Positions 6,931 to 14,765 of a stretch of 23,637 bases of DNA are shown in pieces. The notes beneath the pieces were generated by a model. It worked only from the letters and a program-made list of their open reading frames with translations. It was not told the origin of the DNA and ran no database searches. Each line of letters starts with the position of its first letter. Within the stretch, counting starts at the first letter, position 1. The DNA lies in assembly GCA_910577665.1 (NCBI GenBank), contig CAJTOJ010000044.1, forward strand, positions 1 through 23,637, in the 5' to 3' direction. The stretch is from an uncultured Acetatifactor sp. GTDB taxonomy: Bacteria; Bacillota; Clostridia; Lachnospirales; Lachnospiraceae. Made by a program: the position numbers and the translations under genes.

Positions 6931-6959
6931 TTGCCATTGGGGCGGATTTATGCTAACAT
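6931..6959 (+). promoter_or_regulatory. Promoter of the rpsF-ssb-rpsR operon
   Basis: -35 TTGCCA (6931-6936), 17-bp spacer, -10 TAACAT (6954-6959) with an extended TGC directly before it. The predicted leader is about 65 nt. Firmicute S6:S18 leaders often autoregulate; I could not place the S6:S18 binding motif with confidence. Confidence 0.6.
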
Positions 6960-7032
6960 AGTACCTTGTGATGAATCAATTTCCTTGCTCGTACAATGTG
7001 TGCGGGCCAGAGACCAAAAGGAGGTAACAACA

Positions 7033-7323
7033 ATGAACAAGTACGAATTAGCGATTGTTGTCACGACTAAAATCGAAGATGAGCAGAGAAATGAAGTTGT
7101 GGAAAGATGTAAAGCTCTGATCGAGAGATTTGGTGGTACAGTGACAAACGTTGATGACTGGGGCAAAAAGCGTCTTGCTTATGAAATCCAGAAGATGAAG
7201 GAAGGTTTCTACTACTTCATCCGTTTCGAAGCAGAGAGCACTGTTCCTGTGGAGATCGAGAGCCGCGTCCGCATTATGGATAATGTCATCAGATACTTAG
7301 TCGTCAGACAGGATGAGGCTTAA
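7033..7323 (+). CDS. rpsF: 30S ribosomal protein S6
   Basis: A 96-residue S6, which binds S18 in the platform of the 30S subunit. Recognised from 'MNKYELAIVV', 'GGTVTNVDDWGKKRLAYEIQKMKEGFYYFIRFEAE' and 'IESRVRIMDNVIRYLVVR'; the length is typical. The frame is open upstream to 6931, but the ATG at 7033 has AGGAGGT 8 nt before it and matches the family N-terminus. It is the first gene of the conserved rpsF-ssb-rpsR operon, with ssb starting 21 nt after its stop. Confidence 0.98.
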   Translation: MNKYELAIVVTTKIEDEQRNEVVERCKALIERFGGTVTNVDDWGKKRLAYEIQKMKEGFYYFIRFEAESTVPVEIESRVRIMDNVIRYLVVRQDEA

Positions 7324-7344
7324 TTAGAAAGCGAGAAGTGTAGT

Positions 7345-7851
7345 ATGAATAAAGTAATTCTGATGGGACGTTTAACAAGGGATCCTGAGGTAAGATATTC
7401 CCAGGGAGCCAGCCAGACAGCAGTGGCCCGCTTTTCTGTGGCAGTGGACAGGAGATTCAAACGCGATGGGGAACCTGATGCAGACTTCTTCAACTGCACG
7501 GCATTTGGCAAGCAGGCCGAGTTCATAGAGAGATACCTGCACAAAGGTACGAAGATTGTCTTGAGCGGAAGGGTTCAGAATGACAATTATACCAACAAGG
7601 AAGGCCAGATGGTTTACAGTGTCCGTGTCATGGTGGATGAGATCGAATTCGCCGAGAGCAAAAATGCATCTGCTGGAAATGATGGTGGCTATGGCGGCGG
7701 GTATAACAATGGCGGTTATGGCGGTGGCAATGGCGGTTACAACAACGGCGGATATGCAGGGGGAGGAAATGCACCTGCGGCACCATCCGGAGCCAGTGAT
7801 GGCTTTATGAATATCCCTGACGGCATCGATGAGGAATTACCATTTAACTAA
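7345..7851 (+). CDS. ssb: Single-stranded DNA-binding protein
   Basis: A 168-residue SSB that coats single-stranded DNA during replication and repair and recruits partners. The N-terminal OB fold runs from 'MNKVILMGRLTRDPEVRYSQ' through 'FFNCTAFGKQAEFIERYLHKGTKIVLSGRV' to about residue 105. A low-complexity Gly/Asn/Tyr linker of repeated GGYGGG/NNGGY follows, then the acidic tip 'DEELPFN', which binds partner proteins. The final Asn after the usual terminal Phe is a small variation. It lies between rpsF and rpsR as in most Firmicutes. The ribosome site is weak (GAAAGCGAGAAG), suggesting coupling to rpsF. Confidence 0.97.
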   Translation: MNKVILMGRLTRDPEVRYSQGASQTAVARFSVAVDRRFKRDGEPDADFFNCTAFGKQAEFIERYLHKGTKIVLSGRVQNDNYTNKEGQMVYSVRVMVDEIEFAESKNASAGNDGGYGGGYNNGGYGGGNGGYNNGGYAGGGNAPAAPSGASDGFMNIPDGIDEELPFN

Positions 7852-7944
7852 GGTACTGTTAATGCTGGCTATGTATGTGGTGTAAGAGAGTCCCATATAC
7901 AGGGCAGGAAGCGCACTGGAAAGTAAGAGATAGGAGGCATTCAA

Positions 7945-8208
7945 ATGGCTTACAATAAAGCAGATAAGACAGATGCTCCGGCCAGGAAGAAAGGCGGAGT
8001 CCGCAGAAGGAAGAAGGTTTGTGTATTCTGTGGCAAGGATAATGTGATTGATTACAAGGACAGCGGAAAGCTGAAGAAGTATGTGTCAGAGAGAGGCAAG
8101 ATTCTGCCCCGCCGCATCACCGGCAACTGTGCGAAGCACCAGAGGGCGCTGACTGTTGCCATCAAGAGGGCACGTCACATTGCGTTGATGCCTTATGTAC
8201 AGGATTAA
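7945..8208 (+). CDS. rpsR: 30S ribosomal protein S18, zinc-binding (C+) form
   Basis: An 87-residue S18, the partner of S6 on the 30S platform. Core motif: 'KVCVFCGKDNVIDYKD', then 'LKKYVSERGKILPRRITGNCAKHQRALTVAIKRARHIALMPY'. The C-x2-C at the start and the C-x2-H in 'NCAKH' mark the C+ form predicted to hold zinc. A Lys/Arg-rich N-terminal tail precedes it. ATAGGAGG is 9 nt before the ATG. It is the last gene of the operon; a terminator lies 70 nt downstream. Confidence 0.98.
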   Translation: MAYNKADKTDAPARKKGGVRRRKKVCVFCGKDNVIDYKDSGKLKKYVSERGKILPRRITGNCAKHQRALTVAIKRARHIALMPYVQD

Positions 8209-8278
8209 GGCAATAAGGCAGCGGTAAATGCCAGCGGGTCCGCTGAAGCGGCCAGAAGCAGGGAAAACCAGAGTGGAG

Positions 8279-8308
8279 GACCAGCCATCGGAAGATGACT
8301 GGTCTTTT
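8279..8308 (+). terminator. Terminator after rpsR
   Basis: GACCAG (8279-8284) pairs with CTGGTC (8299-8304), with an inner CATC/GATG pairing and a short loop. TTTT follows directly. It ends the rpsF-ssb-rpsR transcript. Confidence 0.75.
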
Positions 8309-8388
8309 CGTCTTCTGGGGCAGGCTTTATGGAGGATATACAGTCATTTTCCGATTCTGAAACAGATTTCTACACAACATTTTCCCTT

Positions 8389-8433
8389 TTGACAAATTAA
8401 ATTGTGGCATAGTGTAGTTAAGTATGATAAAAT
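8389..8433 (+). promoter_or_regulatory. Promoter region of gdpP
   Basis: A perfect -35 TTGACA (8389-8394) is followed at 18 bp by a fair -10 TGTAGT (8413-8418). A second possibility is an extended -10, TGATAAAAT (8425-8433), with a poorly placed -35. Either gives a leader of only 15-40 nt before the ATG at 8455. Confidence 0.5.
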
Positions 8434-8454
8434 ATCTATATTCGAGGTATTCAC

Positions 8455-10506
8455 ATGAAGAAGAGAATTCGGTTAAAGGGTCGTATTAAAAACTACATAC
8501 AGTTTGGCATTTACCTTGGGATACTTCTCTGCGTAGTTGATGTCGCCATGTTTCTGATTGATATCCGGGCAGGGTTTCTTTTGGCAGGGTTTCTAGTCTT
8601 CTATTTTGCCATTACATTGTCCCTGTATTTTTATAACAAGCCAATCATTATGAATGAACTGGTGAGCTTTGCCACGGAGTACGGGCAGATCCAGAGAAAG
8701 CTGCTCCGGGATATGGATCTTCCGTATGCCCTGCTGGATGATGCCGGAAAGGTGATCTGGACAAACATTGCCTTTGAGACGGTGGTTCATCAGCCTAAGG
8801 GATACAATAAGTCAGTGACAGCCCTGTTCCCCACCATCACCAGGGAACGTCTTCCCGATGACAACGGGGTGGATGAGGCCCAGTATGAGCTGGAATATGA
8901 GGAAAATGAATATGTGGTGAAGCTTAGGAAGATTTCCCTGAAGGAGATGGCGGAGAATAGTGACATGATCGATGCCAGGGATTACAATGGATTTCTGATT
9001 GCCTTGTATCTGTATGATGAGACGGCTCTCCACATTGCCCTGCAGGAAGTGGATGACCAGAGTCTGGCGGTGGGTATGATCTATCTGGACAATTACGAGG
9101 AGGCCCTTGAGAGTGTGGAGGAAGTCCGCCGCTCCCTGTTGATTGCCCTGGTGGACAGGAAGGTTAATAAATATATTTCTGCACTGGATGGTATCTGTAA
9201 GAAGCTGGAGAAGGACAAATATCTGATCATCCTGCGGAAAAAAGCCATTGCCCAGCTTCAGGAGATGCGTTTTGATCTGCTGGAAGAAGTCAAGACCGTC
9301 AATATCGGCAACGAAATGGCTGTTACCATCAGCATAGGAGTGGGGATGGATGGATTGACCTATGCCCAGAACTATGAATTTGCCCGTAATGCCATTGATC
9401 TGGCCCTGGGGCGTGGTGGCGACCAGGCGGTAGTCAAGGCGCCGGAGAGTGTTACCTATTATGGCGGGAAGAGCCAGCAGGTGGAGAAGAATACCCGTGT
9501 GAAAGCCCGTGTGAAGGCCCATGCCCTGCGGGAGATCATTACCACCAAGGACCAGGTGCTGGTCATGGGACACAGAATGCCGGATGTGGACAGCTTCGGG
9601 GCAGCAGTAGGCATCTACCGGATCGCCCAGACATTGGGACGGAAGGCCCATATTGTGTTAAACGATGTGTCGCCTGCCATCCAGCCTATGGTGGATCTGT
9701 TCCGGGCAAATCCTGAATATGAGGAAGATATGATCATCAACAACCAGACGGCCATAGATGCCGCCAGCAGCAATTCGGTGCTGGTGGTGGTGGATGTGAA
9801 CAAGCCATCCATCACAGAATGCCCCGACCTGCTTCGCTTCTGTAAGTCGGTGGTGGTTCTGGATCATCACAGACAGGGAACAGAGACGATCGAGAATGCA
9901 ACGCTGTCCTACGTGGAGCCATATGCCTCTTCCGCCTGTGAGATGGTGTCGGAGATTTTGCAGTACACCTATGACAATATTAAGATCCACACGGAGGAAG
10001 CGGACTGCATGTACTCCGGTATCATGATAGACACCAATAATTTTGTGACCAAGACGGGAGTCCGTACTTTTGAGGCAGCCGCCTTCCTGCGCCGGAGTGG
10101 GGCAGATGTGACCAGGGTCCGTAAACTGTTCCGCCAGGATGCTTTGGAATACAAGGCCAAGGCTGACGCAGTGAGCCAGGCAGAGATCTACAAACAGTAC
10201 TTTGCCATCTCCATCTGCACGGCGGAGGATCTGCCAAGCCCTACGGTTATCGGTGCCCAGGCGGCCAATGAACTGCTGAACATCAAGGGAATTAAGGCAA
10301 GCTTTGTGTTGACGGACTACCAGGGAAAGATTTATATCAGTGCCCGTTCCATAGACGAAGTGAATGTGCAGGTGCTCATGGAGCGTATGGGTGGTGGTGG
10401 CCATATGAGTACGGCAGCCTGCCAGATGGCGGGTGTGGGGATTATCGAAGCCATCGGGGTGTTGAAACGTACCATTGACACCATGCTGGAAAACCATGAG
10501 ATCTGA
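8455..10506 (+). CDS. gdpP: Cyclic-di-AMP phosphodiesterase GdpP (YybT)
   Basis: A 683-residue membrane enzyme that hydrolyses cyclic di-AMP, a nucleotide controlling potassium, osmotic balance and wall stress. Two membrane helices (about 15-60) are followed by a PAS-like domain (about 80-150), a degenerate GGDEF domain (about 200-330, with 'GRGGDQAVVK' in place of a working GGDEF site) and a DHH-DHHA1 phosphoesterase. Metal-site motifs are intact: 'MGHRMPDVDSFGAAVG' (D377, D379), 'VVVDVN', DHH at 470-472, 'GIMIDTNNF', and the C-terminal 'GGGGHMSTAA'. GAGGT precedes the ATG. The gdpP-rplI-dnaB order is conserved in Firmicutes. Confidence 0.96.
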   Translation: MKKRIRLKGRIKNYIQFGIYLGILLCVVDVAMFLIDIRAGFLLAGFLVFYFAITLSLYFYNKPIIMNELVSFATEYGQIQRKLLRDMDLPYALLDDAGKVIWTNIAFETVVHQPKGYNKSVTALFPTITRERLPDDNGVDEAQYELEYEENEYVVKLRKISLKEMAENSDMIDARDYNGFLIALYLYDETALHIALQEVDDQSLAVGMIYLDNYEEALESVEEVRRSLLIALVDRKVNKYISALDGICKKLEKDKYLIILRKKAIAQLQEMRFDLLEEVKTVNIGNEMAVTISIGVGMDGLTYAQNYEFARNAIDLALGRGGDQAVVKAPESVTYYGGKSQQVEKNTRVKARVKAHALREIITTKDQVLVMGHRMPDVDSFGAAVGIYRIAQTLGRKAHIVLNDVSPAIQPMVDLFRANPEYEEDMIINNQTAIDAASSNSVLVVVDVNKPSITECPDLLRFCKSVVVLDHHRQGTETIENATLSYVEPYASSACEMVSEILQYTYDNIKIHTEEADCMYSGIMIDTNNFVTKTGVRTFEAAAFLRRSGADVTRVRKLFRQDALEYKAKADAVSQAEIYKQYFAISICTAEDLPSPTVIGAQAANELLNIKGIKASFVLTDYQGKIYISARSIDEVNVQVLMERMGGGGHMSTAACQMAGVGIIEAIGVLKRTIDTMLENHEI

Positions 10507-10642
10507 AGGGGCAGGGAGCGACTGCCAGGGAAACAGGTTGTGGGATCGGGGGAAACGGGGACTGGCTGGGATCAGATTCCCCATGCAGGATAAGACGGGA
10601 AAGTACAGAGAATAGAAAAGGGATAGAAAGGAAAAAGAAGAC

Positions 10643-11089
10643 ATGAAAGTGATATTGCTGAAGGACGAGAAGAAGCTGGGGAAAAAGGGGGATATCGTGG
10701 AGATCAGCGAAGGGTATGCCAGGAATTTCGTGCTACCAAAGAAAATTGCTGCGGAGGCTACGGCTAAGAACCTAAATGATTTGAAGCTGCAGAAGGCCCA
10801 TGAGGCCAAAGTGGCCCAGGAACAACTGGATGCGGCAAAGGCCCTGGCGGACAAGCTGGAAGCCAAAGAGGTGGTAGTAAAGATCCGGGCAGGAGAAGGC
10901 GGAAAGGCCTTCGGCTCTGTATCCTCCAAGGAGATCGCTGCGGCCTGCAAGGAGCAGCACGGCCTGGATGTGGACAAGAAGAAGATCCAGCTCCAGGAGA
11001 ATTTAAAGAGCTTCGGCACCGTGGAAGTGGTGGTTAAGCTCCATCCCCAGGTCAGTGCCAGGCTTGTGGTAAAGGTAGAGGAAGCCTGA
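10643..11089 (+). CDS. rplI: 50S ribosomal protein L9
   Basis: A 148-residue L9, a two-domain protein at the base of the L1 stalk. N-terminal domain 'MKVILLKDEKKLGKKGDIVEISEGYARNFVLPK', a long charged central helix (about 45-75), then the C-terminal domain with 'GEGGKAFGSVSSKEIAAA'. Full length. AAAGGAAAAAG lies 7-17 nt before the ATG. It lies 136 nt after gdpP and 34 nt before the dnaB ATG, probably in one transcript. Confidence 0.98.
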   Translation: MKVILLKDEKKLGKKGDIVEISEGYARNFVLPKKIAAEATAKNLNDLKLQKAHEAKVAQEQLDAAKALADKLEAKEVVVKIRAGEGGKAFGSVSSKEIAAACKEQHGLDVDKKKIQLQENLKSFGTVEVVVKLHPQVSARLVVKVEEA

Positions 11090-11123
11090 TGGGGAAGTCG
11101 GCTTCCCGGCAGGAGTGAACAGG

Positions 11124-12461
11124 ATGGAAGAGAATGTAATCAAGAGAATATTACCCCACAGCATGGAGGCAGAGCAGTCTGTGGTAGGTTCCATGCTGAT
11201 GGACCGGGAGGCTATTGTGGTTGCCTCGGAGCTGATTGGCGGGGAGGACTTTTACAACAGACAGTATGGAGTCCTGTTTGAAACCATGGTAGAGCTCCAT
11301 GATGCGGGCAGTCCGGTGGACCTGGTGACCTTGCAGAACCGTCTTAAGGAGAAGGATGTACCACCGGAGGTGAGCAGCCTGGAATTTGTCCGGGATCTGA
11401 TCACGGCAGTTCCTACTTCGGCCAATGTGAAATACTATGCAGCCATAGTATCTGAGAAGTCTACCTTGCGGAAACTGATCCGCTTGAATGAGGATATCGC
11501 AGGTACCTGCTATGCAGGGAAGGAAAGCCTGGAGTACATACTGGAGGACACGGAAAAACGGGTTTTCCAGCTGGTGCAGAAGCGGACTACAGATGACTAT
11601 GTGCCCATCCGGCAAGTGGTCATGAATGCCATGGACAAGATCGAGATGGCGGCCAGGAACAAGGGCAGTGTCACAGGTATACCCACAGGTTTTGTGGATC
11701 TGGATTACCGCACGGCCGGTATGCAGCCCTCGGATCTGGTTTTGATCGCCGCCCGTCCTTCCATGGGCAAGACGGCTTTCGCACTGAATATTGCCCAGTA
11801 TGTAGCGTTTAAGAAGAATATGACAGTGGCTATTTTTAGTCTGGAAATGAGCAAAGAGCAGCTGGTAAACCGTATGTTTTCCCTGGAGTCCAATGTAGAT
11901 GCCCAGAAGCTTAGGACAGGACAGCTCAATGACCAGGAGTGGGAGCGTCTGATTGAGAGCGCCGGGATCATAGGAAAGTCAAATCTGATCATTGATGATA
12001 CACCGGGCATCAGTATTTCGGAGCTTCGGTCCAAGTGCAGGAAATACAAACTGGAGCACAATCTCTCTATGATTATAATAGACTACCTGCAGTTGATGAC
12101 AGGAAGCGGGGGGCGGAGCAGTGATTCCAGACAGCAGGAGATCTCGGATATATCCCGGTCCTTGAAAGCAGTGGCCAGGGAACTGGGGGTGCCTGTCCTG
12201 GCGCTGTCGCAGCTCTCACGAGCGGTGGAGCAGAGACCGGACCACAGACCTATGCTTTCCGATCTGCGGGAATCGGGAGCCATTGAGCAGGATGCAGATG
12301 TGGTAATGTTTATCTACCGCGATGATTATTACAACAAGGATACAGACAAGAAAGGCGTGTCGGAGATTATTATTGCCAAACAGAGAAATGGTCCCATTGG
12401 TACCATAGAACTGGCATGGCTGCCAGAATATACAAAGTTTGCCAACCTGGAAAGGGCGTAA
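11124..12461 (+). CDS. dnaB: Replicative DNA helicase DnaB
   Basis: A 445-residue hexameric helicase that unwinds DNA at the fork. The N-terminal DnaG-interaction domain begins 'ILPHSMEAEQSVVGSML'. The RecA-like motor has Walker A 'ARPSMGKTAF' (about 210-219), Walker B 'MIIIDYLQLM', 'ALSQLSRAVEQRPDHRPMLSDLRESGAIEQDAD' and the C-terminal 'KQRNGPIGTIEL'. No intein is present. A GTG at 11115 is in frame but overlaps the AGGAG (11111-11115) that sits 8 nt from the ATG at 11124, so the ATG is chosen. It is the last gene of the housekeeping run; a terminator follows. Confidence 0.98.
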   Translation: MEENVIKRILPHSMEAEQSVVGSMLMDREAIVVASELIGGEDFYNRQYGVLFETMVELHDAGSPVDLVTLQNRLKEKDVPPEVSSLEFVRDLITAVPTSANVKYYAAIVSEKSTLRKLIRLNEDIAGTCYAGKESLEYILEDTEKRVFQLVQKRTTDDYVPIRQVVMNAMDKIEMAARNKGSVTGIPTGFVDLDYRTAGMQPSDLVLIAARPSMGKTAFALNIAQYVAFKKNMTVAIFSLEMSKEQLVNRMFSLESNVDAQKLRTGQLNDQEWERLIESAGIIGKSNLIIDDTPGISISELRSKCRKYKLEHNLSMIIIDYLQLMTGSGGRSSDSRQQEISDISRSLKAVARELGVPVLALSQLSRAVEQRPDHRPMLSDLRESGAIEQDADVVMFIYRDDYYNKDTDKKGVSEIIIAKQRNGPIGTIELAWLPEYTKFANLERA

Positions 12462-12521
12462 GAAAGGCTGTGTCTTTTATGGAGATATGCCGTGGAATCC
12501 GGACAGGCCAAGATACAAAGG

Positions 12522-12554
12522 AGAGAATGGGTGTAAACCCATTCTCTTTTGCTT
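12522..12554 (+). terminator. Strong terminator after dnaB
   Basis: AGAGAATGGGT (12522-12532) pairs perfectly with ACCCATTCTCT (12537-12547) around a GTAA loop, followed by a T-rich run. It lies 60 nt after the dnaB stop and separates it from the MerR-like gene. Confidence 0.9.
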
Positions 12555-12582
12555 GTAGAAAAAAGTCGAAAGGAGAGGACGT

Positions 12583-13443
12583 ATGCAAAATTATCTGTTT
12601 ATTTCAGATGCAGCGAAAGAAGTCAAGGTGGAAAGCCATGTGCTGCGCTACTGGGAGGAGGAACTGCACCTGCCCATCAAGCGCAATGAACTGGGTCACC
12701 GTTATTACACGGAAGAAGATGTGGAGCGGTTCAAACAGATCAAAGGTATGAAGGAAAGGGGATTACAGTTGAAAGCGATTAAAATGATTCTGAAGGATGG
12801 AAAACTGGATGTACTGTCACCTGCAGGAATGCAAGAGGATGGAGCCGGAATGGGCGGAGGAAAGGAGGCTTCTGTCCGGACGGAAGCCAGGGATGCAGAG
12901 TATGATCCTGTGGAAAATGGTGTGGCAGGAAGCCAGGCCATGGAAGGCCGCACAGTGGAGGAATGGAATACAGAAGGCCGTCTAAAGGAGGGGAGAAATG
13001 AAGGCAGGAGCATGGAAGGACGGGCTGTGGAGAGCCGGACTGGGAAGAGATGCTTTGCGGAGGGCAAAGGGGGAGATGGTCTACAGGGAATCCGGGAACA
13101 AGGAGAGGAAGCGCCGGCCAGGCTGTCCATTGATATCATAGAGACCAGGCAGCGTCAGGTGGAGAGCAGGGCGGACAAGTCCAGGCGGCTCCAGTGGCTG
13201 CTCCAGCAGCTGATCCGGGAGACACTGCAGGAGAACAATGGGGAACTCTGCCGGGAGATTAAAGAGAGTGTGGTCAAGGAGCTGGACTATCAGTTTCGGA
13301 TGCAGGAGGAACGGGAGGAAGCCAGGGATAAGATGCTGGCCCAGAGAGATGAAGAGCATTTCAAGAAAATGGATGAACTGCTGCGCAAAAAGGCCAGGAA
13401 GCCTTTGCGCCTGGGGGGCAAAAAGAAGAAAGGCACTTCGTAA
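12583..13443 (+). CDS. MerR-type HTH protein with long charged tail
   Basis: A 286-residue protein. Residues 1-70 are a MerR/RacA-type winged helix ('FISDAAKEVKVESHVLRYWEEELHLPI', 'GHRYYTEEDVERFKQIKGMKERGLQLKAIKMIL'). Residues 80-175 are low-complexity Gly/Glu/Arg with near-repeats ('AMEGRTVEE', 'SMEGRAVES', each coded by a degenerate repeat of about 24 nt). Residues 190-275 are a charged helix, probably a coiled coil, followed by a basic end 'LRLGGKKKKGTS'. No metal-binding cysteines are seen where MerR effectors bind. The design is closer to RacA-like DNA-binding or chromosome-organising proteins than to a small-molecule sensor (inference). AGGAG lies 7 nt before the ATG. It is a single gene with its own terminator. 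Confidence 0.8.
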   Translation: MQNYLFISDAAKEVKVESHVLRYWEEELHLPIKRNELGHRYYTEEDVERFKQIKGMKERGLQLKAIKMILKDGKLDVLSPAGMQEDGAGMGGGKEASVRTEARDAEYDPVENGVAGSQAMEGRTVEEWNTEGRLKEGRNEGRSMEGRAVESRTGKRCFAEGKGGDGLQGIREQGEEAPARLSIDIIETRQRQVESRADKSRRLQWLLQQLIRETLQENNGELCREIKESVVKELDYQFRMQEEREEARDKMLAQRDEEHFKKMDELLRKKARKPLRLGGKKKKGTS

Positions 13444-13457
13444 AGAAGCGCCTTTTT
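13429..13457. terminator. Bidirectional terminator between the MerR-like and ferredoxin genes
   Basis: AAAGGCACTTC (13429-13439) pairs with GAAGCGCCTTT (13445-13455), with one A-C mismatch, around GTAAA; T residues follow. On the other strand a T-rich run also follows, so it can serve both convergent genes. It overlaps the MerR-like stop codon. Confidence 0.8.
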
Positions 13458-13492
13458 GCTTTGCGATATCCTTGGAAAAGAACCTGCCTTCC

Positions 13493-13663
13493 TTAGGCCT
13501 CCTTGATGGCTCCGGTGGGGCAGGTGCCTGCGCAGGAACCGCAGTCGATGCACTTATCGGGATCAATCTCAAACTTACCATCGCCCATGCTGATGGCTCC
13601 CACGGGGCATACACTTTCACATGCACCACAAGCTACACAAGCATCACCAATTGCAAATGCCAT
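13493..13663 (-). CDS. Small 2[4Fe-4S] ferredoxin
   Basis: A 56-residue clostridial-type ferredoxin, a low-potential electron carrier. It has two cluster motifs: 'CVACGACESVCP' (C9, C12, C15, C19) and 'CIDCGSCAGTCP' (C38, C41, C44, C48), with all eight cysteines present. The frame extends to 13702, but the ATG at 13663 has AAGGAGG 9 nt upstream and gives the standard ferredoxin start. It lies 127 nt after pflA with its own promoter. Its position suggests it may donate electrons to the radical-SAM activase PflA, although in other bacteria flavodoxin or ferredoxin can do so; this is inference. Confidence 0.95.
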   Translation of the reverse strand: MAFAIGDACVACGACESVCPVGAISMGDGKFEIDPDKCIDCGSCAGTCPTGAIKEA

Positions 13664-13685
13664 AATACATATCCTCCTTGTTGTC

Positions 13686-13742
13686 TGATAGAAATTTATC
13701 AAGAACTGTATTTATTGTAATATAAATAGGGGCTGAATACAA
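13686..13742 (-). promoter_or_regulatory. Ferredoxin promoter with downstream dyad
   Basis: On the minus strand, -35 TTGTAT (13737-13742) and -10 TACAAT (13714-13719) are separated by 17 bp. The dyad TGATA-N6-TATCA (13686-13701) overlaps the expected first transcribed bases, the position of a repressor site. It resembles but does not match an FNR box. Confidence 0.55.
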
Positions 13743-13790
13743 GGGCTAAGTTCATTAAATTTATCTGTAATTCGATTCAATGCTGCTGAC

Positions 13791-14546
13791 TCATTGGATT
13801 TCCGCCCGCCTTTTCCGGATACCTTCCAGAATGATCTTTTTCTTGTCCAGGAGCTTGCTCTTGTCCATGGGCGGAACACCCTTTAATTTGTATTCCATGC
13901 CCAGGCTTTCGTATTTTTTTTCTCCCATGGTATGGTAAGGCAGCACATCCAGGGCCTTCAGATTACCCAGGGATCCAATGAAGTATCCCAGGTCAAAGAG
14001 ATACTTGTCATCATCTGTGATACCGGGAACCACCACATGCCGGATCCACATGTCCACATGCTTTTCGTCCAGGTATGCAGCAAATTTCAAGATATTGGTG
14101 TTGGACTGGGCAGTCAGTTCCTTGTGCTTTTCCGGATCGATATGCTTGATATCCAACATAACCAGGTCTGTCAAGGGCATTAGCTGGTTCAGCTTTTCCT
14201 GCTGGATATCACTGTCCGGGTTAAATGCAATACCTGATGAGTCAATACAGGTATGGATGTTGCGTTCTTTGGCCAGAGTAAACAGGTCTATGAGAAAGTC
14301 GATCTGCATCAACGGTTCCCCGCCTGTGACCGTGAGTCCGCCTCCGTTTGCATAAAAAGCGCTGTTTCTTTCATATTGTTCAATGATGTAGGACGGGTCC
14401 ATGAGAGTACCACCGTCCATGGCCCAGGTGTCGGGATTGTGGCAGTAGGCACACCGCATGGGACAGCCCTGGACAAATACCACGAACCGGGTACCAGGTC
14501 CATCCACTGTTCCAAAGCTTTCCAGGGAATGAATTCTTCCTTGCAT
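13791..14546 (-). CDS. pflA: Pyruvate formate-lyase activating enzyme (radical SAM)
   Basis: A 251-residue activase that uses a [4Fe-4S] cluster and S-adenosylmethionine to abstract hydrogen from the glycine of pyruvate formate-lyase. Cluster motif 'CPMRCAYCHNPDTW' (C-x3-C-x2-C) follows 'GRIHSLESFGTVDGPGTRFVVFVQG'. Further family segments are 'GGGLTVTGGEPLMQ' and 'DLVMLDIKHIDPEKH'. The frame stays open 35 codons upstream to a TTG at 14651, but GGAGG sits 6 nt before the ATG at 14544-14546, and this start gives the family's normal N-terminus and length. It acts on the separate glycyl-radical subunit encoded at 14883-15125. Confidence 0.96.
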   Translation of the reverse strand: MQGRIHSLESFGTVDGPGTRFVVFVQGCPMRCAYCHNPDTWAMDGGTLMDPSYIIEQYERNSAFYANGGGLTVTGGEPLMQIDFLIDLFTLAKERNIHTCIDSSGIAFNPDSDIQQEKLNQLMPLTDLVMLDIKHIDPEKHKELTAQSNTNILKFAAYLDEKHVDMWIRHVVVPGITDDDKYLFDLGYFIGSLGNLKALDVLPYHTMGEKKYESLGMEYKLKGVPPMDKSKLLDKKKIILEGIRKRRAEIQ

Positions 14547-14645
14547 GAGAACCTCCGTTTCTTCGGGAAATGCGGAACACGGAACATTCACATCCGTGTA
14601 TCCATACGCCTGTGGCATATCTAGTGTACTGTCCGGATTATATTC

Positions 14646-14663
14646 AGGCAAACCTCCTTGCCT
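14646..14663 (-). promoter_or_regulatory. Small hairpin presenting an AGGAGG in its loop
   Basis: On the minus strand AGGCAA-GGAGGT-TTGCCT forms a 6-bp stem with a Shine-Dalgarno-like sequence in the loop. It lies about 100 nt upstream of the chosen pflA start and is in frame with an open extension, but the nearest start-like codon (TTG) is too close to be used efficiently. Confidence 0.45.
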
Positions 14664-14666
14664 AAG

Positions 14667-14740
14667 TTTCCATCAGACTGCGTTGTCGGCGGTCAACGAT
14701 GCCACCGCATCGCCTCCCTTCTCCGCCTTGCTGATGAAAA
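14667..14740 (-). promoter_or_regulatory. Nested three-tier stem-loop in the pflA leader
   Basis: Outer stem CATCAG (14671-14676) with CTGATG (14731-14736), extended by TTT/AAA past one mismatch. Middle stem GGCGG (14688-14692) with CCGCC (14723-14727). Inner hairpin CGATGC-CACC-GCATCG (14697-14712). On the transcript strand the middle internal loop holds AGAAGGGAGG. Coaxial nested stems with unpaired purine-rich bulges suggest a structured RNA or a mobile palindromic repeat. Confidence 0.6.
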
Positions 14741-14765
14741 TTTATCCTGCGGAGTTTCGCCAGAT

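Noticed and set aside
8905..9500. Active diguanylate cyclase in the gdpP product
   Set aside because: The GGDEF site is degenerate, as is normal in the GdpP family.
14547..14651. 35-residue N-terminal extension of PflA
   Set aside because: The TTG start is too close to the upstream AGGAGG, while GGAGG sits ideally before the ATG at 14546, which gives the normal family length.
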